DNA from: Branchiostoma floridae
Taxonomy: Eukaryota; Chordata; Leptocardii; Amphioxiformes; Branchiostomatidae
Assembly (NCBI RefSeq): GCF_000003815.2
Contig: NC_049988.1
Coordinates: 11,976,521-12,040,520 of the forward strand
Length of the DNA: 64,000 bases
Direction of reading: 5' to 3'
Positions 13,081 through 22,590 of this stretch are shown here, piece by piece. The notes below the pieces were generated by a model. The model was not told the origin of the DNA. It ran no database searches and was given only the letters and a program-made list of their open reading frames with translations. Each line of letters opens with the position of its first letter. The stretch's first letter is position 1. Both the position numbers and the translations under genes were made by a program.

Positions 13081-13590
13081 GGAATTGCCTGCATGTCAAA
13101 AGAAATGGAATGGGATGTGTGACCTTTTGGAATCAGGCTTATAAACGAATATGTTCATGGACAATCGAAAGCATTTCGAAATCTCACATATAGATTCCCC
13201 GTGACCAGAGGTTTTGTCCATTCTGCCCAATTAAGATCGAAGTCGAACGTCTCTTTGTTATGGATTGTTCACGATATAATTATAAACGCACAAAGCTGTT
13301 CACATTACTTTCCGCGTGCTGTAAAGAATTTGCTACTCTCTGTTCGATAGATAAACTAACTCAACTACATTCTGAGAGGCGATAGTCCTCACTGTGTACA
13401 AGTAGGCAAATATATCCACGAATACTTATATCGTAGAACCAATAGTGTAAATGACATGCTAGACCCTATATGTTGATTTATTCATACCCATAGATATCCA
13501 TATATGTGTGTTTAGTTGTACTGTAAGTAGTTGTTATAAATGTAGACCTTACGAAAGTCGCTGTACTTTTGTCGTGTCAATAAAGATTAT
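13081..13590 (+). mobile_element. Degenerate non-LTR retrotransposon 3' end
   Basis: In one plus frame from about 13216 the translation gives CPFCPIKIEVERLFVMDCS, then SRYNYKRTKLF and SACCKEFATLC before a stop at about 13386. The Cys-rich CPFC...E...H/LF..DC..Y pattern is typical of the region after the reverse transcriptase in LINE ORF2 proteins. The frame breaks afterwards, and a tail with gtcaataaagattattataa at about 13578-13597 looks like the 3' end. The element is truncated and inactive. Confidence 0.75.
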
Positions 13591-13633
13591 TATAAACTCA
13601 AACTTAACTGACTGCACGACATTATCATATCAC

Positions 13634-13740
13634 ACCTCCAGACAATGGAATGAGTCGTGTAGCCTTTTGGAATCAAGCTTATATACGAGTCTGTCCATTG
13701 ACAATCATGGCGGTTTAAAGCCTTTTAAAGTCTCCCATAT
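13634..13740. repeat. Partial duplicate of 13103-13170
   Basis: gtgaccttttggaatcaggc (13119) and gtagccttttggaatcaagc (13658) are followed by the same further bases (ttata, acga, gtcca or ttca, tggacaatc-like). This indicates a local duplication of part of the retroelement remnant. Confidence 0.6.
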
Positions 13741-14783
13741 AACTTCAAACCAACGTGACTGCGCTACATTGTCGAGTCACGCCGCCAGTCGTATATCTAT
13801 CATTGCTATTTCTTTGACGATCCTTTTCTCTACATAACCCGGACCCCATTACTACAAAATCAATACAATAACTTGGGGAATTCTTTTAAGTCTTTAGGTG
13901 CAGATGGTTGAGCTGATATCTTTTTATTTTGAATGAATAATTTTGCTTGATGACGCCCTGTTCCATACATCGGTATCCGATGCCTGAGAGAAAGAATAAA
14001 TCGTTGCAAACAGGGCAGCAGAGATTGAAAGATTCCGATTGTCTTACAACTCAGCATTGTAATTTCTTCTCTAACATGCTGAGGTGAACAATACCGCTAA
14101 CCACATGTACAGATCTAAAAACGATTACAGAAATAGGACATAGAGTTCTGCTGAGTACTCCAGTTCTGTGGCTTATCAATGGTCCACAGCTGCCAAGAGT
14201 GCTTCCTTCTGAAGAAGGGAGTGATGGGCACAAGTTTTAAAATGCCATTTTCACAGATGATACATTGGTCGGGAGTCTGTATCAGGAGCTGACTGCTGCT
14301 GCATGTTTGAAATAGCTTCCAGACGTCATGGAGTGGTACGATATTGTAGCTCTGACGATGGCTTTCAATTATTCCATACGGTAGGGACTCCTTAAACTTC
14401 TGTCAACTAAACCCTACTTTTTAAATCCATCAATTCAAAATTGTCATTCGTTTGTTCTTTCGCGTAGGACAGCAACCTCCCTTGCTACTTCTGTACGAGT
14501 TTCACCGTGGGGTGGGTGCTAAAACCGTGGTCTCCCAGCTGTCAACTAATTGGAGCCGGGAGATTCATTATTTCGCTGTTCAACAACAGGTGTCTTAATC
14601 TTTTTATCGTGCTGAAAATGTTAACAATGCAATACAAATGGTAACAGCAGTTGGGCGATTTCATATCCCCATGAAATATGCTGATTATGCAAATGAACAT
14701 CCCTGCCAAAGACACTGGCACACTACCATGGAAATCCGTCGTTCCCATGTTCCGTTATGCTCCAAATGTTTGTTTTGACACAA

Positions 14784-14786
14784 ACG

Positions 14787-14850
<64 letters not shown>

Positions 14851-14940
14851 TGCACACACACACACACACACAAACAAACACACAAACACGCACATACTCG
14901 CGCGCACACACACACATACACAGAGACACACAGACACACA

Positions 14941-14978
<38 letters not shown>

Positions 14979-14985
14979 AACAAAA
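14784..14985. repeat. Compound (CA)n microsatellite
   Basis: About 200 bp of CA repeats interrupted by AAAC, GCAC and GACA variants. Five long overlapping frames on both strands here translate to His-Thr or Cys-Val repeats and are not genes. Confidence 0.95.
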
Positions 14986-16115
14986 CAATATCTCCATTTT
15001 CATGGAGATAATTACAAAGTCCGCCGTGTTATGAGTTTTGCTGCACACGTGCGCACGTAACTCATAATTCTAAGGGCTGGACGTGAGTGCACAAATTGAA
15101 AGAGAAAGCTATCCCATCATTAAATGATCTTTAAAGTGTGCAATCAAGTGAAACATTTTGTGGAATGTAAGAATCTTCCGCTCGAAGCGTAAGGAATCAA
15201 TTCCTAAAGGTATTTCGTACCGAAGGGATCGTCACTGATCCAGACCTAAATGTGATATCTTAAGCCCTAATTACAAGAGACGGCCAAAATCGAATGATGG
15301 TAATTAAGTACAAAGAGTGCGTCAGATTAACTGTACTCCCCATGCGCACCCATCCACGCGACTCGAGGCACTCACGATTCAAACTGACCAAGTTAACAGT
15401 ACATCACCAAGCACAATGTATTCCAGATGTCACGAACGAGAAGTTTCCTGTCTCTTGGGAACAGTTCCACAGAAAGTGTGGCACTAATCTGTTATTGCAA
15501 TTAAGTAAAGCAAATCATATAGCGTGCATTACATATCGTAAAAGAAATTGGTGGATTTATTAAGCATCAAACCATGATTTTTTTAACCAAGCATTGCATG
15601 TGACAAAGATCTAAATTCAGATCAAGTTCTATATTGTCTGTTGCTCACAGTTGACAACCCGCAAGACAAAAATATACAAGTCTTCTGTCGTCTCCAACGT
15701 CTCTGGCAAGCATAGATACAAAATGGAGAAAGTTAAATATGAGTGTATTTATGTTTAATTTGCACCTCATGTTTTCAATTATCTATATATTGTGTGTTCA
15801 TGAGCTCATTGGATGTTGGCCAATCTGGTCCAGTGTGTCACCGTTCTACTTTCAGCGTTGTGAAAGTTTTTTTTGTTGATATAAAATAGAATCTGTTGGA
15901 ATATCACTTGATAGGGAAACATTTCCGTATAGATATGTTACTTAGTAAACGTTCATACCGACCCAACATACACAGTTCTTGTTTATCGCAAGCTCATGGA
16001 TAATGTTTTATAGGAATAACAGTAATCTTTAGAATGATATTTTATCCACATGATCACATTATAGAACTATCGTGACGTACGTATTCAATACAGATCACAA
16101 CTGTTTAAATCGTGG
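14986..16115. other. Intergenic, no gene recognised
   Basis: AT-rich DNA. A plus-strand frame at 15294-15563 (89 codons) has no recognised domain and no splice context. Confidence 0.45.
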
Positions 16116-16117
16116 TA

Positions 16118-16335
16118 TTTCAACATTGAACCAGTACAATTGCTATGTGCACATTTCAAACCCCAACTAGTGCAATGACCTAGTACATTTCAACATTCAA
16201 CTAGTACTAATAGCCTGCTTCACTTCAACATTCAACTAGTATAACCTAGTACATTTCAACACTCAACTAGTACAATAACCTTGTACATTTCAACTGATAC
16301 AATTACCCAGTACTTTTCGTCACTGAACTGGTACC
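16118..16335. repeat. Minisatellite, ~38-bp unit
   Basis: At least five imperfect units share catttcaacattcaactagt-like sequence followed by acaat..cctagta. It lies about 460 bp 3' of the receptor stop codon. Confidence 0.85.
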
Positions 16336-16795
16336 TTTATATTTAGATAGGTCTGTATATATATATATATGGACTCAACAAGCTTTCCACGTTTCCACGT
16401 TGACAAAGTATCACCAATCTTCGCAAAAATAGTCAACATATGATATACACATAGCAATATATATTTAGATACAGATATATACAAGATAACTACTCCACCC
16501 TCATCAGTCAAGATCCGGGCGCTCCACTGTTGATTTCAGTATATTTTGGTCCCTTCTGTGGTTATGCTTTGGTCATAACGTTACGGAAAACCAGTCAACT
16601 CATCTTCGATTGCAAGGTTCGCAAATTTGTTCAAGCTCATCCAAAATTATCTGGTGTTCTCATTTACCAATGCAAAAAGACTTGACATTTTATGGTTGCT
16701 TCAAAGATGGCGGCTCTTACGTAGTGGTCAAAATGCACGTCCGTTTGCAGACGGAAAGAATCGTGTTACATGACTATGACGTCATGTCATCGGAG

Positions 16796-17337
16796 TCAGG
16801 TATCTACAGCTGGAAGGTTCAAATGTGTCGGCTGCAGTAAAAGTTTGTGCCGGCGATTTGACTCGTTACCGTTGGCAGGTAGGCTGGCCCCGGCCTGTTC
16901 CCCTAGCTGCTGTTCGATCGTTGCCAACTGAGCGACATTTGGAGCCACTGCGCCCACTCGGTTCAACGTGAAGCATCTCGGGAAGGCCTTTTTGAAGTTC
17001 TGCCGAAAGTGCTCGCCCATGAAGCCGTAGACGAAGGGGTTTGCCGCAGAGTTGGCGTAGCTGAGGCAGTGAGCGAACATTTTGATGCACAACGTTGCGT
17101 AGGAGAGGGGAAAGTTCTTGTCAAACACAGCTAACATGTTCAGGACGTGGTTAGGTAACCAGCAGAGGGCGAAGAGCAGGACGACCACAGCTACCATCCG
17201 GGTGACTCTCTTCTGCCTCCGCAGGGCGTGCTGCTCCCCCTCGTTGTTCTGCCCGTCGTAGTCTATGACCCGGGCCCGCAGGCTCCGCACGATCAGGCCG
17301 TAGAAAGTAGCGCTGACCAGCAGAGGGATGACGTAAC
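16796..17337 (-). CDS. Kisspeptin/GPR54-like receptor, exon 4 (TM5 to C-terminus)
   Basis: This terminal exon encodes residues 208-387 of the receptor: the rest of TM5 (YVIPLLVSATFYGLIV), intracellular loop 3, TM6 with the CWLP motif (266-269), TM7 with NPFVY (307-311, the NPxxY motif), helix 8 and a C-terminal tail with Cys329 as a candidate palmitoylation site. The acceptor is acag|GTTAC, and the first two bases complete a codon carried over from exon 3. It ends in TGA at 16796-16798. The overlapping frame at 16866-17090 is a shadow. Confidence 0.9.
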
Positions 17338-17788
17338 CTGTTTCATTAAACACAATAAGCTGCGTGAATTCAATTTCAAACTGTTGCATAAGATATTACC
17401 TTATATAGATACTTGCTTAGCAAATGGAATATAAAAGAAGTGCCTGCTTGTGAGTAAGTGTTTATAGTCATGTTTGTGAAATCTGCAATCAGATTGAAAA
17501 CTGTGAGCACATGTCAATTGATTGTATTAGACTAAGAAACTGCTGGGATAGAATAAATATTATTGAGAACAATGTTTTGTTGGGATGTAAAAAAGACTGT
17601 ATCGCTTTGCTGACAATTGCCAAATATTCTATATATGTGTCGTGGTTAAAATGGTAACATGATGCTATAAAACTATTAAAAGATGGCGTCTATGATAGAT
17701 TTTTGTTCTTTTGCTCCATGTACAGAGTCTGCTTAAAAGAAAGTGCCGTGGTGGACACGAAAAATTTAACAAAAAGGAATGACGCAAC
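17338..17788 (-). other. Intron 3 of the receptor gene
   Basis: A 451-bp intron between exons 3 and 4. The acceptor AG is at 17338-17339. The best-fitting donor is AACA|gttgcg, which keeps frame and the TM5 spacing but is not a consensus GTRAGT site. Confidence 0.65.
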
Positions 17789-17926
17789 TGTTGATGACGA
17801 TGTAGATGTTGTAGACCTTCTGTTCGTGGGGGGTCCAGTCCTCGCGACAGAGGATCTGCGGACCTTTCCACTCCAGCGACTCAAGCTGGGCGGAGATGGC
17901 GACCGGCAAAGACAGAAGGAACGAGC
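17789..17926 (-). CDS. Kisspeptin/GPR54-like receptor, exon 3 (TM4 to start of TM5)
   Basis: 138 bp encoding residues 162-207. It begins after tttctttctcgtag with two bases that finish a split Ser codon, then runs SFLLSLPVAISAQ (TM4), extracellular loop 2 with Cys188 (ILCRED), and KVYNIYIVIN leading into TM5. Cys188 would form the conserved disulfide with Cys108 at the top of TM3. The 3' boundary is the least certain in this gene. Confidence 0.8.
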
Positions 17927-18422
17927 CTACGAGAAAGAAAAATACCACATGAAGCTATGGATCAATGACAACCGGAGAATTCAACTAGGAAGTATAATTA
18001 AACATTTAATCATTTGTCAGATATATTCCACTTGGATGGCAATTTTGGATTTATCATTATTTTTTTTATTTTGTTTAATTTATTTTAACTATTCGGAAAA
18101 TGATAAAATCAGTATCAAGGAAATATGATTGTTAAAAATATAGGAAATCTGAAGGAATAAAAACGGCTTCTTCTGACACAAAGCGTTATCAAGGACTTTA
18201 ATACCATAAGCCAAACTGTCATAATATGGCTGCCCTTCGGCCGATCAACGATAAGTTTAATGCTTTTTTTACACCCACGCCAAACTATCAGATCATTGGT
18301 GCTTATCGTTACTGTTACGCTCTACAGAATGTAATAACCTGTAGGTATGACAAATAGCCAGAGGAGATCACTGTATAAAGTTATTTCTCTATTATACAGG
18401 GGATAGGAGTTATGGTACTCAC

Positions 18423-18558
18423 TGATCCAGATGCACCCGCTGATGGTCATGGCAACGGCAGGGCTGCGGTAGGGTATGGAGGAGATGGGGTGCACGATAG
18501 CACAGTACCGGTCCACACTGATGGCTGCTAGCGTCAAACACGTGGCCTGCACCGTAAC
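18423..18558 (-). CDS. Kisspeptin/GPR54-like receptor, exon 2 (TM3-TM4)
   Basis: 136 bp encoding residues 117-161 plus one base. It starts after ttcattag with VTVQATCLTLAAISVDRY, carrying the DRY motif (132-134) at the cytoplasmic end of TM3, then intracellular loop 2 and the start of TM4 (CIWIS). The donor is a perfect gtgagt. The phase (0 in, 1 out) joins exons 1 and 3 without a break. Confidence 0.92.
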
Positions 18559-19149
18559 CTAATGAACAGATAACATAGATACGTGTATGTTTAGTTTCAG
18601 CTTTAACTATCTAGAAGCTGAATCTATATTTCATTTCTACAAGCTTATGACGGAAATTAAAACTACTAATCATGGCGTCCATTTTAACCACAGTGTGTTT
18701 CACTTCAAAACCTACTATAAGTATTCTTTGAGCCAACTAAGGCCTTCTTTTCATTCATTAATTTCGTAATCAACCAGCAATGCCTATATTAGCTATTGAT
18801 CGACATCCGCACATAATCGTAGGACATGCATGCTTGGATGAAGATTCCAGTACATCCATGATATATATTGATTATCGATCTGTTCATACGTTTAGTGCCC
18901 TTTCAAACAAACACCAAACTAACATAGAGAACGCCTCGAATACTTTATGATATTTGATATGCAGGAAGGTCTTATATAAGACGTTGTAATTCTTGTTTTG
19001 ATTGTTTCCAATTTCTGTGCCGTCAGAACGTATATCTTCTAATTATTTTACCAACTGTGTTTTTCGTTCGCGAGACTTCTGCAACAATCAGGCGTGGCGT
19101 GCTTCATTACTTGAGATTATGTTTAATGGACGAATGTGCTGGAGAGGTA

Positions 19150-19990
19150 TTAGCTGTGTCAATCTGCTGCCAATAAAGACGGCGTCCTTCGGATTAATGA
19201 CGGTAGAAAACTGATTAATGAGTACGGAGTAGATTCAGTCGATGTCTGGTTCAGATGAGGACATGGTGTACGTATGGGGACTTTGTTATAGTTTATGAGT
19301 CTTATTGCACTGTTTGTATCGATCTTGGACAATATAGGACAATGATTGTGACGTAAGAAAATTGGTCATTAGAGGTATTTTCAAGTCGTTTTTGCTTTCA
19401 TGGTTTAAAATCCGACATAACGTTTTGTGTCAATCTGCGACTGCCGTCCCTTAGATGAATGAATGTAGAAAACTGATTAATGAGTACAGAGTAGATTCAG
19501 TCGATGTCTGGTTCAGAGGAGAACATGGCGAACCTATGGGGGCTTTGTTCTAGTTTATGAATCTTCACGGATTGCTGTTCATAATCCCTCACTCTGTCAT
19601 GTTATTGGACTGTTTGCATAGATCTTAGACAATTGTGATATAGGACAATGATTTTGACGTAAGAAAATAGGTCATTAGAGGTATTTTCAACTTGTTTTTG
19701 CTTTCATGGTATAATAAAATCCGACATAACGTTTTGTGTCAATCTGCCGACTGTAAAAACATTCCTTAATTAGATGAATGAAGGTACAAAACTGATTGAT
19801 GAGCACAGAATAGATTCAGTCGATGTCTGGTTCAAATGAGGACATGGTGTACCTATGGGGGCTTTGTTCTAGTTTATGAATCTTCACGGATTGCTGTTCA
19901 TAATCCCGCACTTTGTCAAGTTATTGAACTATTAGTATAGATCTTAGACAATATAGGACAATGATTGTGACGTAAATAATGGGTCATCAA
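19150..19990. repeat. Tandem repeat, three copies of ~260-320 bp
   Basis: ctgattaatgagtac or a close variant starts copies near 19213, 19469 and 19789. Each is followed by ttcagtcgatgtctggttca, gacatgg.g.ac.tatggg, gacaatataggacaatgatt and a closing block near tccgacataacgttttgtgt. The third copy decays near 19990. Confidence 0.85.
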
Positions 19991-20735
19991 AGGTATTTTA
20001 AAGTTCTTCGCTTTGAGAAACCATGAAATGGTAGGAGGCCCACAGAGTTACAGCTATCTGATCCGTAGAAACTACATTGTCCTGAACAGATGACATTTTC
20101 AAGGTTGACTGAAATATAAGAGCATTGCTCCGTCCTTGGATTGGATGAAAAAACTTTGTTACCATCTAATAGTATATAATAGTGTCTGTACATCACCGTT
20201 AGGCAATATACAGCCGACAGGATTTTCTATGATGTCATAAACAAGCGCCGTTCAACTGCAAACATTTCCTTATATGGATGAAAACGTTCATAAGCACCTA
20301 CAAGTCAGCATGTGTTTATGATTAATAGCGGAAGTCAGGCAGATGTAACGGTTGTTAGATCGTCTTGATCATCAACCCAGTCTTCACCGCACTGGGACCT
20401 ATCAGAGTTCTCTAACGATGTGTTGCTTGGTGAATAGAATCCGGTGCATCAGATCTTCAAAGTGCTGTATTCCAATGGTGTTATCTTCTCTGGGCCCAAG
20501 GCCAACTTTAATTAGGTAAAATGGTGTTGCTACCGACTGATTCCATGTTTCTCTGATCCTATTGCCCAATAGACATCTCAGAATGTCTCTCATTACAGCC
20601 TCGCCGATCTGTTTTCCCTTTCGACTGCCTTTAAGGAATTAGACTTGATCTTCTTCAGTCAATTTGCACAGATTACAGTCCTAACGCCGTGATTCCCATC
20701 AATAATGTATCTCTATGTAAAGTCGATGAAGATTA

Positions 20736-20863
20736 GACATCCAATAAGATATGCCAAATAGCAATTACTCAAGCAACTGTTTCCCGGAAAATTATATCAA
20801 GTTGCTTGAGTAATTGCTATTTGGCGTATCTGTACATGTACAGTAACTTATCTGTTCATAAGA
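20736..20863. mobile_element. Hairpin MITE unit 1
   Basis: gccaaatagcaattactcaa with gcaact and its exact inverted complement are separated by a 20-bp loop containing tttcccggaaaat. Flanks gacatccaataagat and gtatctgta..ttcataagattaa are shared with two further units at 21.96-22.23 kb. Confidence 0.85.
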
Positions 20864-20867
20864 TTAA

Positions 20868-21958
20868 CCCTCAAGCACCCGACCTTTTTTTGCGACTAAA
20901 ATGACCGAGTGGGGTCCAAACGGACCCCAAAATGTTTTGTTCATAAAATCTCAGTACCATTCTTATCGGCGATCATTGTATATACATTGCTTCGTCAATG
21001 TAAGAGGAAGATTTTGAGATGTTAAGGAGTTGCTAATTCCAACTCATTATCATAATTTATGCAAAAATTCAGAAGGACCACGTTTTGCACTAAACCTATT
21101 CTGACCAGATAGGGGAATTTTGAGGCCCTCAGCAACATTTATGTCGCATAACTCATGAACGGCTAGAGCTAAAGCTACGAAACTTAGTAATTTATCACAA
21201 AATATTGTTTGCAAAAGTTTTTTGTCAATAAAGTAAGTTTATCATTTTTGGGCGTTGCCATGGCAACCATATTCTAACAGGCATATTTTTGCCAAAATTT
21301 GACAATTTCAATATAAACAAGGTTTTCTTGGTAAACTACACCTGTTTTCTGACAACAATTAAATTCTATGAAATTCAATGTAATTTTCATGACTTAAAAT
21401 CTATAATTTATGCTAATTTCATGACGTCATTGGTCAAAATCCAAGATGGTCGCCCTGATTAGGCAAATGACGTCATAATGTCGTCAACATTACATGTTTA
21501 TGACACAGAAATTTTTGTGATGATTTAGGTTTACATTCTCATTATTGTCTGAAAGTTTGGTAGTCATACTGTAAGTGGTTAAGGAGTTAGCCTCCAAAGT
21601 TTGTTTTAAAAACTGCACATTTTTGCTGGGGTCCGTTTGGACCCCAGGAGGGACTGTACCCGTAAATGGCACTTCAAAATGTACCCCTGGGGGACCAATC
21701 TTTGCGAAAACTTANNNNNNNNNNNNNNNNNNNNNNNNNNNNNNNNNNNNNNNNNNNNNNNNNNNNNNNNNNNNNNNNNNNNNNNNNNNNNNNNNNNNNN
21801 NNNNNNNNNNNNNNACGTTAGGAGTTAGCCTCCAAGTTTGTTTTAAAACTGCACATTTTTGCTGTGGTCCGTTTGGACCCCAGAGGGACTGTACCCGTAA
21901 ATGGCTCTTCAAAATGTACCCCTGGGGTCCAAATGGACCCCACTCGGGTGTTTGAGGG
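20868..21958. mobile_element. piggyBac-like non-autonomous element, copy 1
   Basis: The terminal inverted repeats are CCCTCAAGCACCCGA on the left and TCGGGTGTTTGAGGG on the right, with TTAA directly flanking both (20864-20867 and 21959-21962). TTAA target duplication with CCC-starting termini is the hallmark of the piggyBac superfamily. No transposase frame is present. The interior has several near-palindromes of the type ggggtccAAACGGacccc. The element contains the assembly gap. A second copy in opposite orientation is at 28978-29924. Confidence 0.8.
21715..21814. other. Assembly gap (100 N)
   Basis: Exactly 100 N, probably a placeholder of unknown size. The 130 bp on the left (about 21580-21712) and the right (21815-21935) are near-identical, differing mainly by single-base indels in homopolymers, so the two contig ends probably overlap. 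Confidence 0.9.
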
Positions 21959-21959
21959 T

Positions 21960-22235
21960 TAACATCAAGGTAAGACATCCAGTAAGATATGCCAAATAGC
22001 AATTACTCAAGCAACAGTTTCCAAAAACACATTAAGTTGCTTGATTAATTGCTATTTGGCGTATCTGTATGTAACTTGTCTGTTCATAAGATTAACATCA
22101 AGGTTAGACATCTAATAAGATGCACCAAATAGCAATCACTCAAACAACTGTTTCCCGGAAAATCATATCAAGCTGCATGAGTAATTGTTAGTTTGGCGTA
22201 TCTGTATGTAAGTTTTCTGTTCGTTAGATTAACAT
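21960..22235. mobile_element. Hairpin MITE units 2 and 3 in tandem
   Basis: Two more copies of the unit seen at 20736 follow each other: unit 2 at about 21963-22085 and unit 3 at about 22090-22230. Each has the stem atagcaattactcaagcaac and its inverted partner. The unit junction ttcataagattaacatcaag at about 22083 is the undisturbed version of the site where the TTAA element inserted between units 1 and 2. Confidence 0.85.
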
Positions 22236-22590
22236 CGGATATAAACGACGCTCCCTCGCGGATCAGCAAGCACAAGACGTAAGGATAATCGACCTTGGCG
22301 TTGAACCATGCAAAAAGATGACTCCGACGTCCTAAGCCATTATTTTTCCAATCAGCCAGCTCTCGGCAATGCTACTTCACGACGCCAACTGCGAGGAGCG
22401 ATCAATCATGCGAACCTGTTACACCCTGTCTGATCTGTTCTATACCCAACACATGTACAGCTCAATGGCAGACGGATAGTAGAAACTCTTGAGAACAAAC
22501 CTGATGCGTTACGCCGTAATGCGGTTTACCGGGTATGCAATACAAACAAACAAACAAACAAACAAACAAATAAACAAACAAACAAAACTC
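22236..22590 (+). mobile_element. Retroelement 3' remnant with (CAAA)n tail
   Basis: The segment ends in gtttaccgggtatgcaatac and then (AAAC)n to 22585. The same ending, gtttaccggatatacaatac, closes the SINE at 34.2-34.5 kb, so the two share a 3' end family. The upstream part translates with few stops (LRGAINHANLLHPV) but has no recognised domain. Confidence 0.5.

Noticed and set aside
14678-15048. Several overlapping frames of 84-118 codons
   Set aside because: They translate the CA microsatellite into His-Thr or Cys-Val repeats on both strands.
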